39,533 nt of DNA, taken from NCBI GenBank assembly GCA_937912115.1, contig CALDOI010000158.1:1-39533 (forward strand), in the 5' to 3' direction. The DNA is from an uncultured Bacteroidota bacterium (GTDB lineage Bacteria > Bacteroidota > Bacteroidia > Bacteroidales > F082). This document shows, piece by piece, positions 17,638-26,881 of the stretch; the stretch's first letter is position 1, and each line of letters begins with the position of its first letter. The translations under genes and the position numbers were made by a program. The notes below the pieces were generated by a model. That model was not told where the DNA came from, ran no database searches, and was given only the letters and a program-made list of their open reading frames with translations.

Positions 17638-18948
17638 ATGAACAAAATCTTCCTCATAATACAGCGCGAATATCTTTCAAGGGTAAAAAAAAGATCGTTT
17701 ATTGTAATGACAATTATTGGGCCGGTACTAATGGCTGCAATGATTATACTCCCGGCTTACCTAGCCGATTGGAGTCAGGCTACCGACAAACGAATTGCAG
17801 TATTAGATGAAACCGGTTGGTTTTTAGAAAAATTTAAGGAAGAGGATAATCTAACTTTCTATTATGTTTTCGGCAATCTTGACGAAGAAAAAGAAAATGC
17901 TCTTACAAAAAATGGAGACTTATTACTTTATATACCTCGAACCGAATTAAATATACCTGTAAATTCCGAACTCTATTCGTTAAAACAACCCGGCCTTAAT
18001 GTAACATCCTACATTAAATCAATAATGAAAGAAATTGTTGAAAATAAAAAGTTACTCGCATCTGGTATCGACCCGGAAATAATAAAATCAGCAAAAGTCA
18101 ATATTAACTTGCAAACCATTAAAGTTGAAGAAGATGGAATTGAGAAAAAAAGCAATACTGAAGTTGAAGTGGGTCTTGCAATATTCTCTGGCATAATGAT
18201 ATATTTTTTTATTTTCATGTTTGGTGTACAGGTACTTAAGGGAGTTATGGAAGAAAAATCGAATCGCATAGTTGAGGTTATAATTTCTTCTGTAAAACCA
18301 TTTCAGTTAATGCTTGGTAAAATATTTGGTGTGGCTTTGGTAGGATTAACACAGTTTTTGCTTTGGATAATTCTTACACTTATAATTGTTGGAATATTCC
18401 AGTCGGGGGCATTTACTGACAGCAGTTCGGCCATGGATATGTTGGGTAACAGCGATGTTCTCAAGAATGCAGGAAAAGGTGGTATTGATCCAATGATAAT
18501 GGTAAATGAAGTAATTGGTGGTATTAACATCAAGGTAATGATATTTAGTTTTATTTTTTATTTCCTTGGTGGATATCTGCTCTACTCCTCACTTTTTGCT
18601 GCCATAGGTGGCGCAATCGATCATGATACCGATAGTCAGCAATTTATGCTTCCCGTTTCCATTCCACTTATATTTTCCATCGCTCTTTCAGGCGTTATCG
18701 TAAATCAACCCGACAGCACACTGGCTATATGGATGTCGATGATACCATTTACTTCACCAATTACCATGATGATGCGTATTCCATTTGGAGTACCAATGTG
18801 GCAGATATACGTATCGATGGGATTACTTGTTATTGGTTTTATTTTCACCACATGGATGGCTGGAAAGATTTATAAAACCGGTATATTAATGTATGGGCAA
18901 AAAGTTAGCTACCCTATTATTTGGAAGTGGCTTACTAAGAAATACTAA
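17638..18948 (+). CDS. ABC transporter permease (NatB/ABC-2 type)
   Basis: A 436-residue membrane protein with one N-terminal helix (FIVMTIIGPVLMAAMIILPAY), an extracytoplasmic domain of about 140 residues (roughly 45-185), and a C-terminal bundle of about five to six helices beginning FSGIMIYFFIFMFGVQVLKGVMEEKSNR. The EEKSNRIVEVIISSVKP segment is the typical ABC-2/NatB coupling motif. It pairs with the ATPase 66 bp upstream. The stop overlaps by 4 bp with the stop of the convergent DUF6265 gene. The substrate is unknown. Confidence 0.9.
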   Translation: MNKIFLIIQREYLSRVKKRSFIVMTIIGPVLMAAMIILPAYLADWSQATDKRIAVLDETGWFLEKFKEEDNLTFYYVFGNLDEEKENALTKNGDLLLYIPRTELNIPVNSELYSLKQPGLNVTSYIKSIMKEIVENKKLLASGIDPEIIKSAKVNINLQTIKVEEDGIEKKSNTEVEVGLAIFSGIMIYFFIFMFGVQVLKGVMEEKSNRIVEVIISSVKPFQLMLGKIFGVALVGLTQFLLWIILTLIIVGIFQSGAFTDSSSAMDMLGNSDVLKNAGKGGIDPMIMVNEVIGGINIKVMIFSFIFYFLGGYLLYSSLFAAIGGAIDHDTDSQQFMLPVSIPLIFSIALSGVIVNQPDSTLAIWMSMIPFTSPITMMMRIPFGVPMWQIYVSMGLLVIGFIFTTWMAGKIYKTGILMYGQKVSYPIIWKWLTKKY

Positions 18949-19421
18949 TCTTTTATTTTCTTCAAGTAAAACAGCTGCTTTTTATTAACTTTCATGTCGG
19001 ATATGGTTACGGTTAGTAAACTATCCTTCTGAATTTTATAAACGATCTTTTCAGGAAATTCATTTTCGGGGTTAATAAAAGTCCAACTTTTCTTCGAAGC
19101 GTGAACAAGCAAGAAATCAACATGAATTTTTTCATCACCAATAAAAACTCGATAATAAACCGAATCCTCCTCCTTTAGTATAGATAGTGATTCGTAAAAA
19201 GCTGTATCAGCACCATTCAAACTAAAACCTTCTCCTTGCAATAGGCTATCATTAATAGTTCGCCAGTTTTCACTGAATTTCACCCCCTTATATGATTCCC
19301 ATCTACCCGATAGTGCTTTAATATCCTGAATAATTTCTGACGAATTTGGATTATAACATGAGTTCAAAAAAAGTAATAATAACAAATTCAAAAACAATGG
19401 TTTCGAGATTGAAGAATTCAT
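18945..19421 (-). CDS. DUF6265-type lipoprotein
   Basis: A 158-residue lipoprotein. The signal peptide ends in the lipobox LNSC, with Cys22 as the lipidated residue, followed by a short Asn/Ser linker. The mature domain carries the DUF6265 pattern: LSGRWESYKG, ENWRTINDSLLQGEGFSL, VYYRVFIGDEK, and WTFINPENEFPEKIVYKI. Members are lipocalin-like beta proteins of unknown function. It is convergent with the ABC permease and divergent from secDF, so it is probably monocistronic. Confidence 0.75.
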   Translation of the reverse strand: MNSSISKPLFLNLLLLLFLNSCYNPNSSEIIQDIKALSGRWESYKGVKFSENWRTINDSLLQGEGFSLNGADTAFYESLSILKEEDSVYYRVFIGDEKIHVDFLLVHASKKSWTFINPENEFPEKIVYKIQKDSLLTVTISDMKVNKKQLFYLKKIKD

Positions 19422-19465
19422 AAATGCATCTATTAATTAAAGTGCCGAAAGTTAATTAAAATCAA

Positions 19466-19497
19466 TTTGCTAATTCTCAAATATTATTCTATTTTTG
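19466..19497 (+). promoter_or_regulatory. Bacteroidetes-type promoter for secDF
   Basis: TTTG (19466-19469), a 20-bp spacer, and TATTTTTG (19490-19497) exactly fit the Bacteroidetes housekeeping pattern TTTG-N19/20-TAnnTTTG. The box ends 43 bp before the secDF ATG. Confidence 0.75.
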
Positions 19498-19540
19498 CAG
19501 GCTCAAAAAAATGAAGTAAATAATTAATAATTAAGATCAA

Positions 19541-22500
19541 ATGCAGAATAGAGGAGCTATTAAGTTTTTTGCCATTGCTTTTGCATTAGTTTGTCTTTAT
19601 CAACTTAGTTTTACATTTGTAACTAGCAGAGTTGAGAAGAAAGCTAAGGAATATGCGACTAACGAAATTGCCGTTCAAGAGGCCAACAAACTTGCAGGGG
19701 GAGACCAGATTCTGGAATCCTATTTAATGGATTCAATTGCTAACGCAAGACAGAATTATTATGAGGATAGTATTCAGAATGTGGTAGTTTACGACATACT
19801 AGTAACTGGGTATACTTATAAAGAATGTAAAGAACGTGAAATCAACCTTGGTTTGGACCTTAAAGGTGGTATGAACGTTGTGCTTGAGGTATCAGTTGGT
19901 GATATAGTTAATGCCCTTTCAGGCAAGAGTCAGGATCCTGTTTTCAGACAAGCTATGACAATGGCTTATGAAAAGCAAAAAAGCAGTGGACAGGGATTTG
20001 TTACTCTATTTGGTGAATCATTTAAAGAGGTAGACCCAAATGCAAGACTTGCTTCTATTTTCCTTTATGAATTTAAAGATAAAGGAATAACAACCAATTC
20101 CACCAACGAAGAAGTATTAGCAGTTATTGATAAAGAAGCTAACGAAGCTATCGACAGATCATACCAAATTCTTCGTACACGTATCGACCGTTTTGGTGTA
20201 GCACAACCTAATATTCAAAAACTTGCCACAACAGGTCGAATTGCAATTGAACTTCCGGGTATCAAAGATGCTAGTCGTGTTAGAAAACTTCTACAAGGAA
20301 CAGCAAAACTTGAATTCTGGGAAACCTATAATTTTTCTGATTTGTACACATATTTTGATGAAGCAAACGCTACATTAAAAACTGAAGAAATACTTGAGGA
20401 AGAAACTTTAGAAGCAGCAAAGGCAAAAGAAATTGCAAAAGATGGTTCAACTGAAAACAAAGTTGCAACTGATGTTGAAGCCGAAGGTGATTCAGATACA
20501 ATAGTTGCTGATGGTAAGGAATCAACCAATAAACTACTCGACCAAATTGAAGCTGATACAACAGCAACTCCTGACAGCGAAATGAATTTTAAAGAATATG
20601 CTAAGAAATTCCCTCTTTATGCATATCTACAACCTTCATACGCACAGGACGAATCAGGAAGACCTTACCCGGCACAAACAGCTCGTATAGGTTTTGCTGC
20701 AATTAAAGATACCGCGCGCATTAACCATATGCTTAAAATTGTTAAAGATATTTTCCCTAGAGATTTAAAACTTGTTTGGACTGTTAAACCAAATCCACAA
20801 TCACCTGACGTACTTGAGTTAATTGCCCTTAAAGCTAGTTACCGTGATGGTAGTGCAGCTTTAGGAGGTGATGTTATTGTTGATGCTCGTCAGGATTACG
20901 ATCAAAATGGTGGTATTGCAGTTGATATGCAGATGAATGCACAAGGAGCTAAAGTTTGGAAAAGACTTACAGGCGAAAGTATTGGTAAGCAAATAGCAAT
21001 TGTACTTGATAATTATGTTTATTCATTCCCAGTTGTAAATGGTGAAATACCTAGTGGGAGATCATCAATTTCCGGTGGAAGTATGGATTTAAACGAAGCT
21101 CAGGATTTAGCAAACATTCTAAAAGCAGGTAAATTACCTGCATCAGCTCACATTGTTGAGGAAGCTGTAGTTGGCCCTTCACTAGGTCGTGAGGCAGTTA
21201 GCGCTGGTATGAACTCTTTCATTTTGGCCTTTATTCTGGTACTGGCATATATGATTGTTTACTATAACCGTGCTGGTTTAGTAGCCAATTTTGCACTTAT
21301 AGCAAACATGTTCTTCTTGTTTGGTGTACTTGCTTCACTTGGTGCGGTTCTTACACTTCCCGGAATGGCAGGTATCGTATTAACATTGGGTATGGCTGTT
21401 GATGCGAACGTAATTATTTACGAACGTATTAAGGAAGAGATTCGAGCAGGTAAAGGAATGCGACTAGCAATTACCGATGGTTACAAAAATGCATATTCTG
21501 CTATTATTGATGGTAACGTAACTACACTGCTAACTGGTATTGTACTTTATGTATTTGGAACAGGCCCGGTACAAGGTTTTGCAACTACATTAATTATTGG
21601 TATCCTATCATCACTATTTACTGCGATCTTCATTTCGAGAATGATATTCACTTGGATGCTTAACACAAACAAGACAGTTAACTTCTCAACAAAAGCAACA
21701 GCAAATATCCTTGCTAATGCAAACTTCAATTTCATTGGATGGAGAAAGAAAGCATATATTATTTCAGGAGCTTTAGTTGTTATTAGCATTGCCTCACTGG
21801 CAACTAAAGGTTTAAACTTCGGTATTGATTTTACAGGTGGGCGTACTTACGTGATAAGATTTGACAAAGATGTAAATACAGAAGATGCCAGAAAAGTTCT
21901 AACGGTAGAGTTTGAAGGTAATTCTCCGGAGGTAAAAACATTTGGTGCTAACTCACAAATTAAAGTAACCACAAAGTATTTAATTGATGAAGATGGTATT
22001 GAAATAGATGGTATCATCCAAAACAAACTACACAATGGGTTAAAAGGAATGTATACTGAAGAAATTAAATATTTTGATTTCTCATCGGATGTTGAAGGTG
22101 AAAACAAAATGTTGGGGATTTTAAGTTCACAGAAAATTGGACCTACAATTGCTTATGACATTAGAACGAAAGCATATTTTGCTATTTTCTTCGCTCTTAT
22201 AATTATCTTTATCTACATTGCAGCGAGATTTAAAAAATGGCAGTTTGGTTTAGCTGGTGTAGCCGCACTTTTTCATGATACTATTATAACAATGGGTCTA
22301 TTCTCAATATTCTACGGAGTACTTCCATTTAGCATGGAAATCGATCAGGCATTTATTGCAGCTATCTTAACTATTATCGGTTACTCAATTAATGATACTG
22401 TAATTATCTTCGACCGTATTCGTGAAAACACAGCTCTATTCCCTAAACACAGCATTAAAAGCAATATTAATACTGGACTTAACAGCACATTAGCACGTAC

Positions 22501-22732
22501 AATTAACACATCAGGAACAACACTTGTTGTGTTACTAGTGATATTCATCTTTGGTGGTGAGGTTATCAGAGGATTTATCTTTGCTCTATTGATTGGTGTT
22601 CTGGTAGGTACATATTCATCACTGTTTACTGCTAGTCCAATTGCATACGATTTGCTTGGTGGCGACAAACAGGAAAAAGAAGTAGCTGAAAAAGAGGCTC
22701 GACTAAAAGCTAAAAAAAGCACTAAAAAATAA
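19541..22732 (+). CDS. secDF: Fused protein translocase subunit SecDF
   Basis: SecDF uses the proton motive force to complete protein export through SecYEG. This 1063-residue gene is the natural SecD-SecF fusion found in Bacteroidetes. The SecD half has the N-terminal helix, LGLDLKGGMNVVLEV, a large periplasmic domain carrying an acidic insertion rich in Glu, Ala and Thr (about residues 285-345), and the helix bundle with VLTLGMAVDANVIIYERIK. The SecF half (from about residue 730) has GIDFTGGRTYVIRF and IGYSINDTVIIFDRIREN. The C-terminus is a Lys-rich tail. A promoter lies upstream and a strong terminator downstream, so it is monocistronic. Confidence 0.97.
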   Translation: MQNRGAIKFFAIAFALVCLYQLSFTFVTSRVEKKAKEYATNEIAVQEANKLAGGDQILESYLMDSIANARQNYYEDSIQNVVVYDILVTGYTYKECKEREINLGLDLKGGMNVVLEVSVGDIVNALSGKSQDPVFRQAMTMAYEKQKSSGQGFVTLFGESFKEVDPNARLASIFLYEFKDKGITTNSTNEEVLAVIDKEANEAIDRSYQILRTRIDRFGVAQPNIQKLATTGRIAIELPGIKDASRVRKLLQGTAKLEFWETYNFSDLYTYFDEANATLKTEEILEEETLEAAKAKEIAKDGSTENKVATDVEAEGDSDTIVADGKESTNKLLDQIEADTTATPDSEMNFKEYAKKFPLYAYLQPSYAQDESGRPYPAQTARIGFAAIKDTARINHMLKIVKDIFPRDLKLVWTVKPNPQSPDVLELIALKASYRDGSAALGGDVIVDARQDYDQNGGIAVDMQMNAQGAKVWKRLTGESIGKQIAIVLDNYVYSFPVVNGEIPSGRSSISGGSMDLNEAQDLANILKAGKLPASAHIVEEAVVGPSLGREAVSAGMNSFILAFILVLAYMIVYYNRAGLVANFALIANMFFLFGVLASLGAVLTLPGMAGIVLTLGMAVDANVIIYERIKEEIRAGKGMRLAITDGYKNAYSAIIDGNVTTLLTGIVLYVFGTGPVQGFATTLIIGILSSLFTAIFISRMIFTWMLNTNKTVNFSTKATANILANANFNFIGWRKKAYIISGALVVISIASLATKGLNFGIDFTGGRTYVIRFDKDVNTEDARKVLTVEFEGNSPEVKTFGANSQIKVTTKYLIDEDGIEIDGIIQNKLHNGLKGMYTEEIKYFDFSSDVEGENKMLGILSSQKIGPTIAYDIRTKAYFAIFFALIIIFIYIAARFKKWQFGLAGVAALFHDTIITMGLFSIFYGVLPFSMEIDQAFIAAILTIIGYSINDTVIIFDRIRENTALFPKHSIKSNINTGLNSTLARTINTSGTTLVVLLVIFIFGGEVIRGFIFALLIGVLVGTYSSLFTASPIAYDLLGGDKQEKEVAEKEARLKAKKSTKK

Positions 22733-22748
22733 GTTTAATAATTAAACT

Positions 22749-22787
22749 AAAAAAAGTCCCATTGCATCGCTTTGGGACTTTTTTTTT
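22749..22787 (+). terminator. Intrinsic terminator after secDF
   Basis: AAAAAGTCCC pairs with GGGACTTTTT around a 13-nt loop (ATTGCATCGCTTT), followed by a run of T. It starts 17 bp after the secDF stop. The flanking A and T runs make it potentially bidirectional. Confidence 0.9.
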
Positions 22788-22921
22788 ACCTATATTAAAG
22801 ATAAGTATTCATTGATTAATCATGAATTAATAATTTTTATTATTTAGTCCCAGAATCAGTGGCAATCTTTTTTTACCTTACTTTGCAATTTATAACAATT
22901 CTAAATTAAAATATCATAACA

Positions 22922-23419
22922 ATGAAAAAAACAGTATTATTATTAACAGTTATTGCTTTTACAACTATCCTTACTAAAACAGTATCAGCACATTGCGAAG
23001 TGCCTTGTGGCATTTACAACGACGAATTAAGGATTGAGTTAATTAAAGAACATATTCAAACAATTGAAAAAGCAATGAATCAAATAACCGAAATTCAGAA
23101 TAGCGAAACGGTTAACTACAATCAGCTCGTACGGTGGATAAACACAAAAGAAATGCATGCTACCCTGATTCAGGAAATTACCGAGCAATATTTTCTAGCT
23201 CAAAGAGTCAAATTTGCATTACCATCTGATAAAGAGAACTATACAAAGTATATTAATCAACTAACCTATCTACACCAACTCATTGTTTTTTCGATGAAGG
23301 CAAAGCAATCAACCGATTTGAAATATATTGATGATCTTAATAAATCAGTTACTAATTTTGAAATTGTATATTTTGGAAAAGATGCACATCGCCATGATTT
23401 AAAAGGAGAACACAAATAA
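22922..23419 (+). CDS. sodN: Nickel superoxide dismutase with Sec signal peptide
   Basis: Ni-SOD dismutes superoxide with a single Ni held in an N-terminal hook. Here residues 24-32 are HCEVPCGIY, matching the consensus HCDLPCGVY: His24, Cys25 and Cys29 would be the metal ligands together with the new N-terminal amine, and Tyr32 is the conserved second-sphere residue. Residues 1-23 (KKTVLLLTVIAFTTILTKTVSA) are a classical Sec signal peptide whose Ala-His cleavage would expose His as residue 1. The mature protein would have 142 residues, mostly helical, with a His-rich tail (DAHRHDLKGEHK) longer than the Streptomyces enzyme. No sodX protease gene is adjacent. Transcription is isolated: a terminator lies upstream and folC begins 121 bp downstream. 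Confidence 0.9.
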   Translation: MKKTVLLLTVIAFTTILTKTVSAHCEVPCGIYNDELRIELIKEHIQTIEKAMNQITEIQNSETVNYNQLVRWINTKEMHATLIQEITEQYFLAQRVKFALPSDKENYTKYINQLTYLHQLIVFSMKAKQSTDLKYIDDLNKSVTNFEIVYFGKDAHRHDLKGEHK

Positions 23420-23499
23420 TAGTTCGATTTTGATGGATCGATGTTGAATAATTTTCGTAATTTGGTTTTGTGTATTGACTATTATTTAAGGACATAATA

Positions 23500-23520
23500 G
23501 ATAAACTGCTTTTGTTTATC
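23500..23520. repeat. Short perfect inverted repeat upstream of folC
   Basis: GATAAAC-TGCTTTT-GTTTATC has a 7-bp stem and a 7-nt loop and lies 21 bp before the folC ATG. It could be a protein-binding site or a leader hairpin; no T-run follows. Confidence 0.4.
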
Positions 23521-23540
23521 ATAATTGAGAATGAAAATAT

Positions 23541-24833
23541 ATGGATTACAAAGAAACTATCGCATGGTTATTTACCCAACTTCCTATTTATCAACGAATA
23601 GGCAAAGCAGCGTATAAACCTGATCTCTCAAATACGATAGCAATTTTGGAAGCCATTGGTAATCCTGAAAAAAAAGTCATGGCGATCCATATTGCCGGTA
23701 CAAATGGTAAGGGAAGTGTTTCACATATTATAGCCTCCATATTACAAGAAGCAGGTTATAAAACAGGCCTTTATACTTCACCACATTTAAAGGATTTCAG
23801 AGAGAGGATTAAAATTAACGGCGAGCTAATACCCGAAGAAAAAATAATCAGCTTTGTTAATACACACAAAGATGTTTTCAAAAAAATATCTTCCTCATTT
23901 TTTGAGATGACCGTTGGACTTGCTTTCGATTATTTTGCTGAAGAAAGTGTTGACTTCGCTGTTATCGAAACAGGGCTTGGAGGCAGGCTCGACTCAACTA
24001 ACCTTTGCGAATCCATTATTACAACAATAACTAATATTGGAATTGACCACACAGCTTTCTTGGGCGATACTCTTGAAAAGATAGCAGTTGAAAAAGCGGG
24101 AATAATAAAACCACATATACCTGTAATTGTGGGAAAACACCAAGTGGAGACTGATTATGTTTTTATTGAAAAAGCTAAGGAAATGAGATCACCATTGGTT
24201 TTTGCAGAAGATGATATGGAACTTAGGTCATTCCTGTCGGAAGATAATAGTGTACAATCGTTTGACATGTGGTATAATAACCTGAGCATTTTTACAAATT
24301 TAAAATCACCACTTCTCGGAGAATACCAAAAGGAAAATATATTAACTGCTTTGAGGACAATTGTGCATCTTAAAGAAAATAAAATTGTAGGTTTATCTTG
24401 CGATGATATAATTAACGGGATGGAAAACGTAATTTCCAATACCGGTTTTTATGGTCGTTGGCAACTACTAAGCACAAACCCAAAAACTATTTGTGACACC
24501 GGACATAATATAGATGGTATAAAAGCAATTGTTTATCAGATTGAGACTCTTAATTTTAATCATCTTCACTTTGTAATAGGAATGGTAGCTGATAAGGAAA
24601 TAACTAGCATTCTAACCTTATTGCCAAAAAATGCGACCTATTATTTCTGTAAACCGGACATTCCAAGAGGTTTGAATGAAGATGAATTAGCTGAATTTGG
24701 ATTTAAAGCAGGTTTAAACGGGAAATCATATAACTCGGTAATGCAAGCATATCATTCTGCAAAAAACAATGCAGGAGTCAACGATTTAGTTTTTATTGGA
24801 GGAAGCACATTTGTTGTAGCCGAGGTTATATAA
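23541..24833 (+). CDS. folC: Folylpolyglutamate synthase / dihydrofolate synthase
   Basis: A cytoplasmic Mur-ligase-type enzyme that makes dihydrofolate and adds gamma-linked glutamates to folates. The 430-residue sequence carries the P-loop HIAGTNGKGSVSHI (Gly53-Ser59 core), the folate-loop segment GLYTSPHLKDFRERI, VIETGLGGRLDSTN (magnesium and ATP side) and the C-terminal-domain motifs YGRWQLL and CDTGHNIDGI. Length is normal. The downstream TylF-type methyltransferase gene starts 39 bp later, so a shared transcript is possible, but no functional link is evident. Confidence 0.95.
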   Translation: MDYKETIAWLFTQLPIYQRIGKAAYKPDLSNTIAILEAIGNPEKKVMAIHIAGTNGKGSVSHIIASILQEAGYKTGLYTSPHLKDFRERIKINGELIPEEKIISFVNTHKDVFKKISSSFFEMTVGLAFDYFAEESVDFAVIETGLGGRLDSTNLCESIITTITNIGIDHTAFLGDTLEKIAVEKAGIIKPHIPVIVGKHQVETDYVFIEKAKEMRSPLVFAEDDMELRSFLSEDNSVQSFDMWYNNLSIFTNLKSPLLGEYQKENILTALRTIVHLKENKIVGLSCDDIINGMENVISNTGFYGRWQLLSTNPKTICDTGHNIDGIKAIVYQIETLNFNHLHFVIGMVADKEITSILTLLPKNATYYFCKPDIPRGLNEDELAEFGFKAGLNGKSYNSVMQAYHSAKNNAGVNDLVFIGGSTFVVAEVI

Positions 24834-24872
24834 AAAAGTTTTTCCATTTACATAGTAAAATCAAATTATAAA

Positions 24873-25610
24873 ATGAGCATTTTTAATATTATCCAACTTG
24901 GCCTAATACTTATACTATTTGCATTTTTGATATATTATGTATGGTCCATATTTTTTGGAAAGAACTATCAGCCACTAGTCTGGAAACAGAAAGCCAAACA
25001 AAATATGATATCAAAAGAGTTAATTAAATTAGAAGGTAAGTATAAAGACAAAGACCGTTTTTTTAATTTATGGTTTCAGGTTGAGCGATTAAAAGAATCA
25101 AAAATTGAAGGATCATTTGCTGAGCTTGGAGTTTACAAAGGAGATTCAGCTGCAGTGCTTCATGCGATGGATCCATCCAGAGAATTTCATTTATTCGATA
25201 CATTTGAAGGGTTTCAACAAAAGGATCTTGAAAATGAAACCGGGAAAGCAGCCACATATACAACTCATAATTTCGCTGATACATCAATTGACAGAGTAAA
25301 ACAAAAACTCACCTCCAACAAGTTTTATTTCCATCAAGGATACTTTCCAGAAACTGCTAAGGATATTGACAATATGGGATTTGCTCTAGTGAACATGGAT
25401 GTAGATTTATACAATCCAACAAAAGCAGGCCTTGAATATTTCTATCCTCTACTGTCGAAAGGAGGTGTTATAATTGTACACGATTATAATCCTGATTGGC
25501 CTGGCATAATGAAGGCTGTTGATGATTTTGCCAGCACAATCCCCACTCCTATTGTTCCTTTAACAGATACTGATAGTAGCGTGATGTTTTTTAAACCTAA
25601 GGGATTTTAG
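24873..25610 (+). CDS. TylF/MycF-type class I SAM methyltransferase, membrane-anchored
   Basis: A 245-residue protein with one N-terminal transmembrane helix (IIQLGLILILFAFLIYYVWS) and a cytoplasmic SAM-dependent domain. The SAM site is GSFAELGVYKGDSAAVLH near residue 80, followed by FHLFDTFEGF, MDVDLYNPTKAGLEYFYPL and GGVIIVHDYNPDWPG, the metal-binding Asp region of the TylF family (PF05711), whose characterised members O-methylate sugars of macrolide antibiotics. No sugar or polyketide genes are adjacent, so the acceptor is unknown; surface glycan methylation is an inference only. Confidence 0.82.
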   Translation: MSIFNIIQLGLILILFAFLIYYVWSIFFGKNYQPLVWKQKAKQNMISKELIKLEGKYKDKDRFFNLWFQVERLKESKIEGSFAELGVYKGDSAAVLHAMDPSREFHLFDTFEGFQQKDLENETGKAATYTTHNFADTSIDRVKQKLTSNKFYFHQGYFPETAKDIDNMGFALVNMDVDLYNPTKAGLEYFYPLLSKGGVIIVHDYNPDWPGIMKAVDDFASTIPTPIVPLTDTDSSVMFFKPKGF

Positions 25611-25692
25611 ATAAGAATATTGGGATAAAAGAAACTAAAGTATTTGCAATAAAAATGCAGTGTTTTAACCTTTAACTAGATAAAAAAGGTAA

Positions 25693-26850
25693 TCATTTAC
25701 CAACAACTATTTTTTTTACATCAACTGTTCTTCCTTCAACGATTAATTTTACGATATAAAAACCATTTTTCAAATTGCTTGCAGATAACTTGGTTGATGT
25801 ACTACTCTTCTCCAGATTTATTAAAGAAACCAATGTTCCATCGATATTATTAATCTGAAGAATAGAATTATCACTCACTGGAAGGAAGGTAAAAGTTGTG
25901 CTTTGGTAGAATGGATTAGGATAATTACATAGTTCCATATCATAACTAATTTGACTATCGATTCCCGCTGCGAAAGGCATTGGGAGTTTCAGTCCAACCG
26001 GGCGATGGTCGCTAACATTTTCGTCATAATCATAAAATCCTCCTTCAAAATAATCATCTAATCTGATAGTTTCAACAACTGAAACTTCACTACTAAAATC
26101 GTCAAATAATTCATTGGTTATAAGTATATGATCGATATGAGAAGGCCACGATGGATACGACCAATTGTAATTACTACCTTCTGCAATACTCATATCCACA
26201 AAGTTGTAACTATCTGGATTATCTAAAAACACTTGAAATACATTATTTGGTGAAGGCTCAGCAATTAAGTCATTGAGATCGCCCACGATTATTACATTTT
26301 CAATTGGATAATTATCCGCAATATACTGATCAAATAGAATACTGGCATCCCATCGCCTTTTTTCCTCATCCCAATCATCATTCATATCAAGATATCCATC
26401 ACCACAACATTTATAATGATTATTGATAATAATATAGCGGGTATTCATATAATCCATTTCCATCACATATGGCGATCTTGGAAATTCGCGGCTTTTGTCA
26501 GTATAAATCTCAAAAATATTCACATTTTTAATGACCTCCGTTTTGTAAATATATGCCAAAGCTGCATATGGGTTATAGGCATATGATCCATCCCACCCAT
26601 CTAAATCCTCAATCAATTCATTAAACTTGTTGAAATCTTCAACTTCCTGAATAGCTATTATATCAACGTCGAGAGCTTCAATTATCTGCCGTACATAGTT
26701 AACAGTTGGCTGACCATTTTTGGGAAAATGTTCAATGTTCCATGTAACTACCTCAAGTGTTGAATCCGTTCCAAAGGTAAGGTCTTCAAATTGAGCAAAC
26801 ACTGTTAAACTACTGATTAATAATACAAATAAAAATATCGTTCTATTCAT
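25693..26850 (-). CDS. Exported endonuclease/exonuclease/phosphatase-family protein with T9SS sorting domain
   Basis: A 385-residue secreted protein. It has a signal peptide (IFLFVLLISSLTVFAQ), then an EEP domain (about residues 30-290) with the metal and catalytic motifs VVTWNIEHFPKNG, IIAIQEVEDFNKF, IIINNHYKCCG, NVIIVGDLNDL and NVSDHRPVGLKL. The last 80 or so residues (CNYPNPFYQSTTFTF, ending NGFYIVKLIVEGR and KKIVVGK) form a type A C-terminal sorting domain for the type IX secretion system, so it is probably released or anchored at the cell surface. DNA, phospholipid or phosphate ester substrates are all possible in this superfamily. Confidence 0.88.
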   Translation of the reverse strand: MNRTIFLFVLLISSLTVFAQFEDLTFGTDSTLEVVTWNIEHFPKNGQPTVNYVRQIIEALDVDIIAIQEVEDFNKFNELIEDLDGWDGSYAYNPYAALAYIYKTEVIKNVNIFEIYTDKSREFPRSPYVMEMDYMNTRYIIINNHYKCCGDGYLDMNDDWDEEKRRWDASILFDQYIADNYPIENVIIVGDLNDLIAEPSPNNVFQVFLDNPDSYNFVDMSIAEGSNYNWSYPSWPSHIDHILITNELFDDFSSEVSVVETIRLDDYFEGGFYDYDENVSDHRPVGLKLPMPFAAGIDSQISYDMELCNYPNPFYQSTTFTFLPVSDNSILQINNIDGTLVSLINLEKSSTSTKLSASNLKNGFYIVKLIVEGRTVDVKKIVVGK

Positions 26851-26881
26851 TTTTTCCTCTTTTTGCCTGTATTGATGATAA

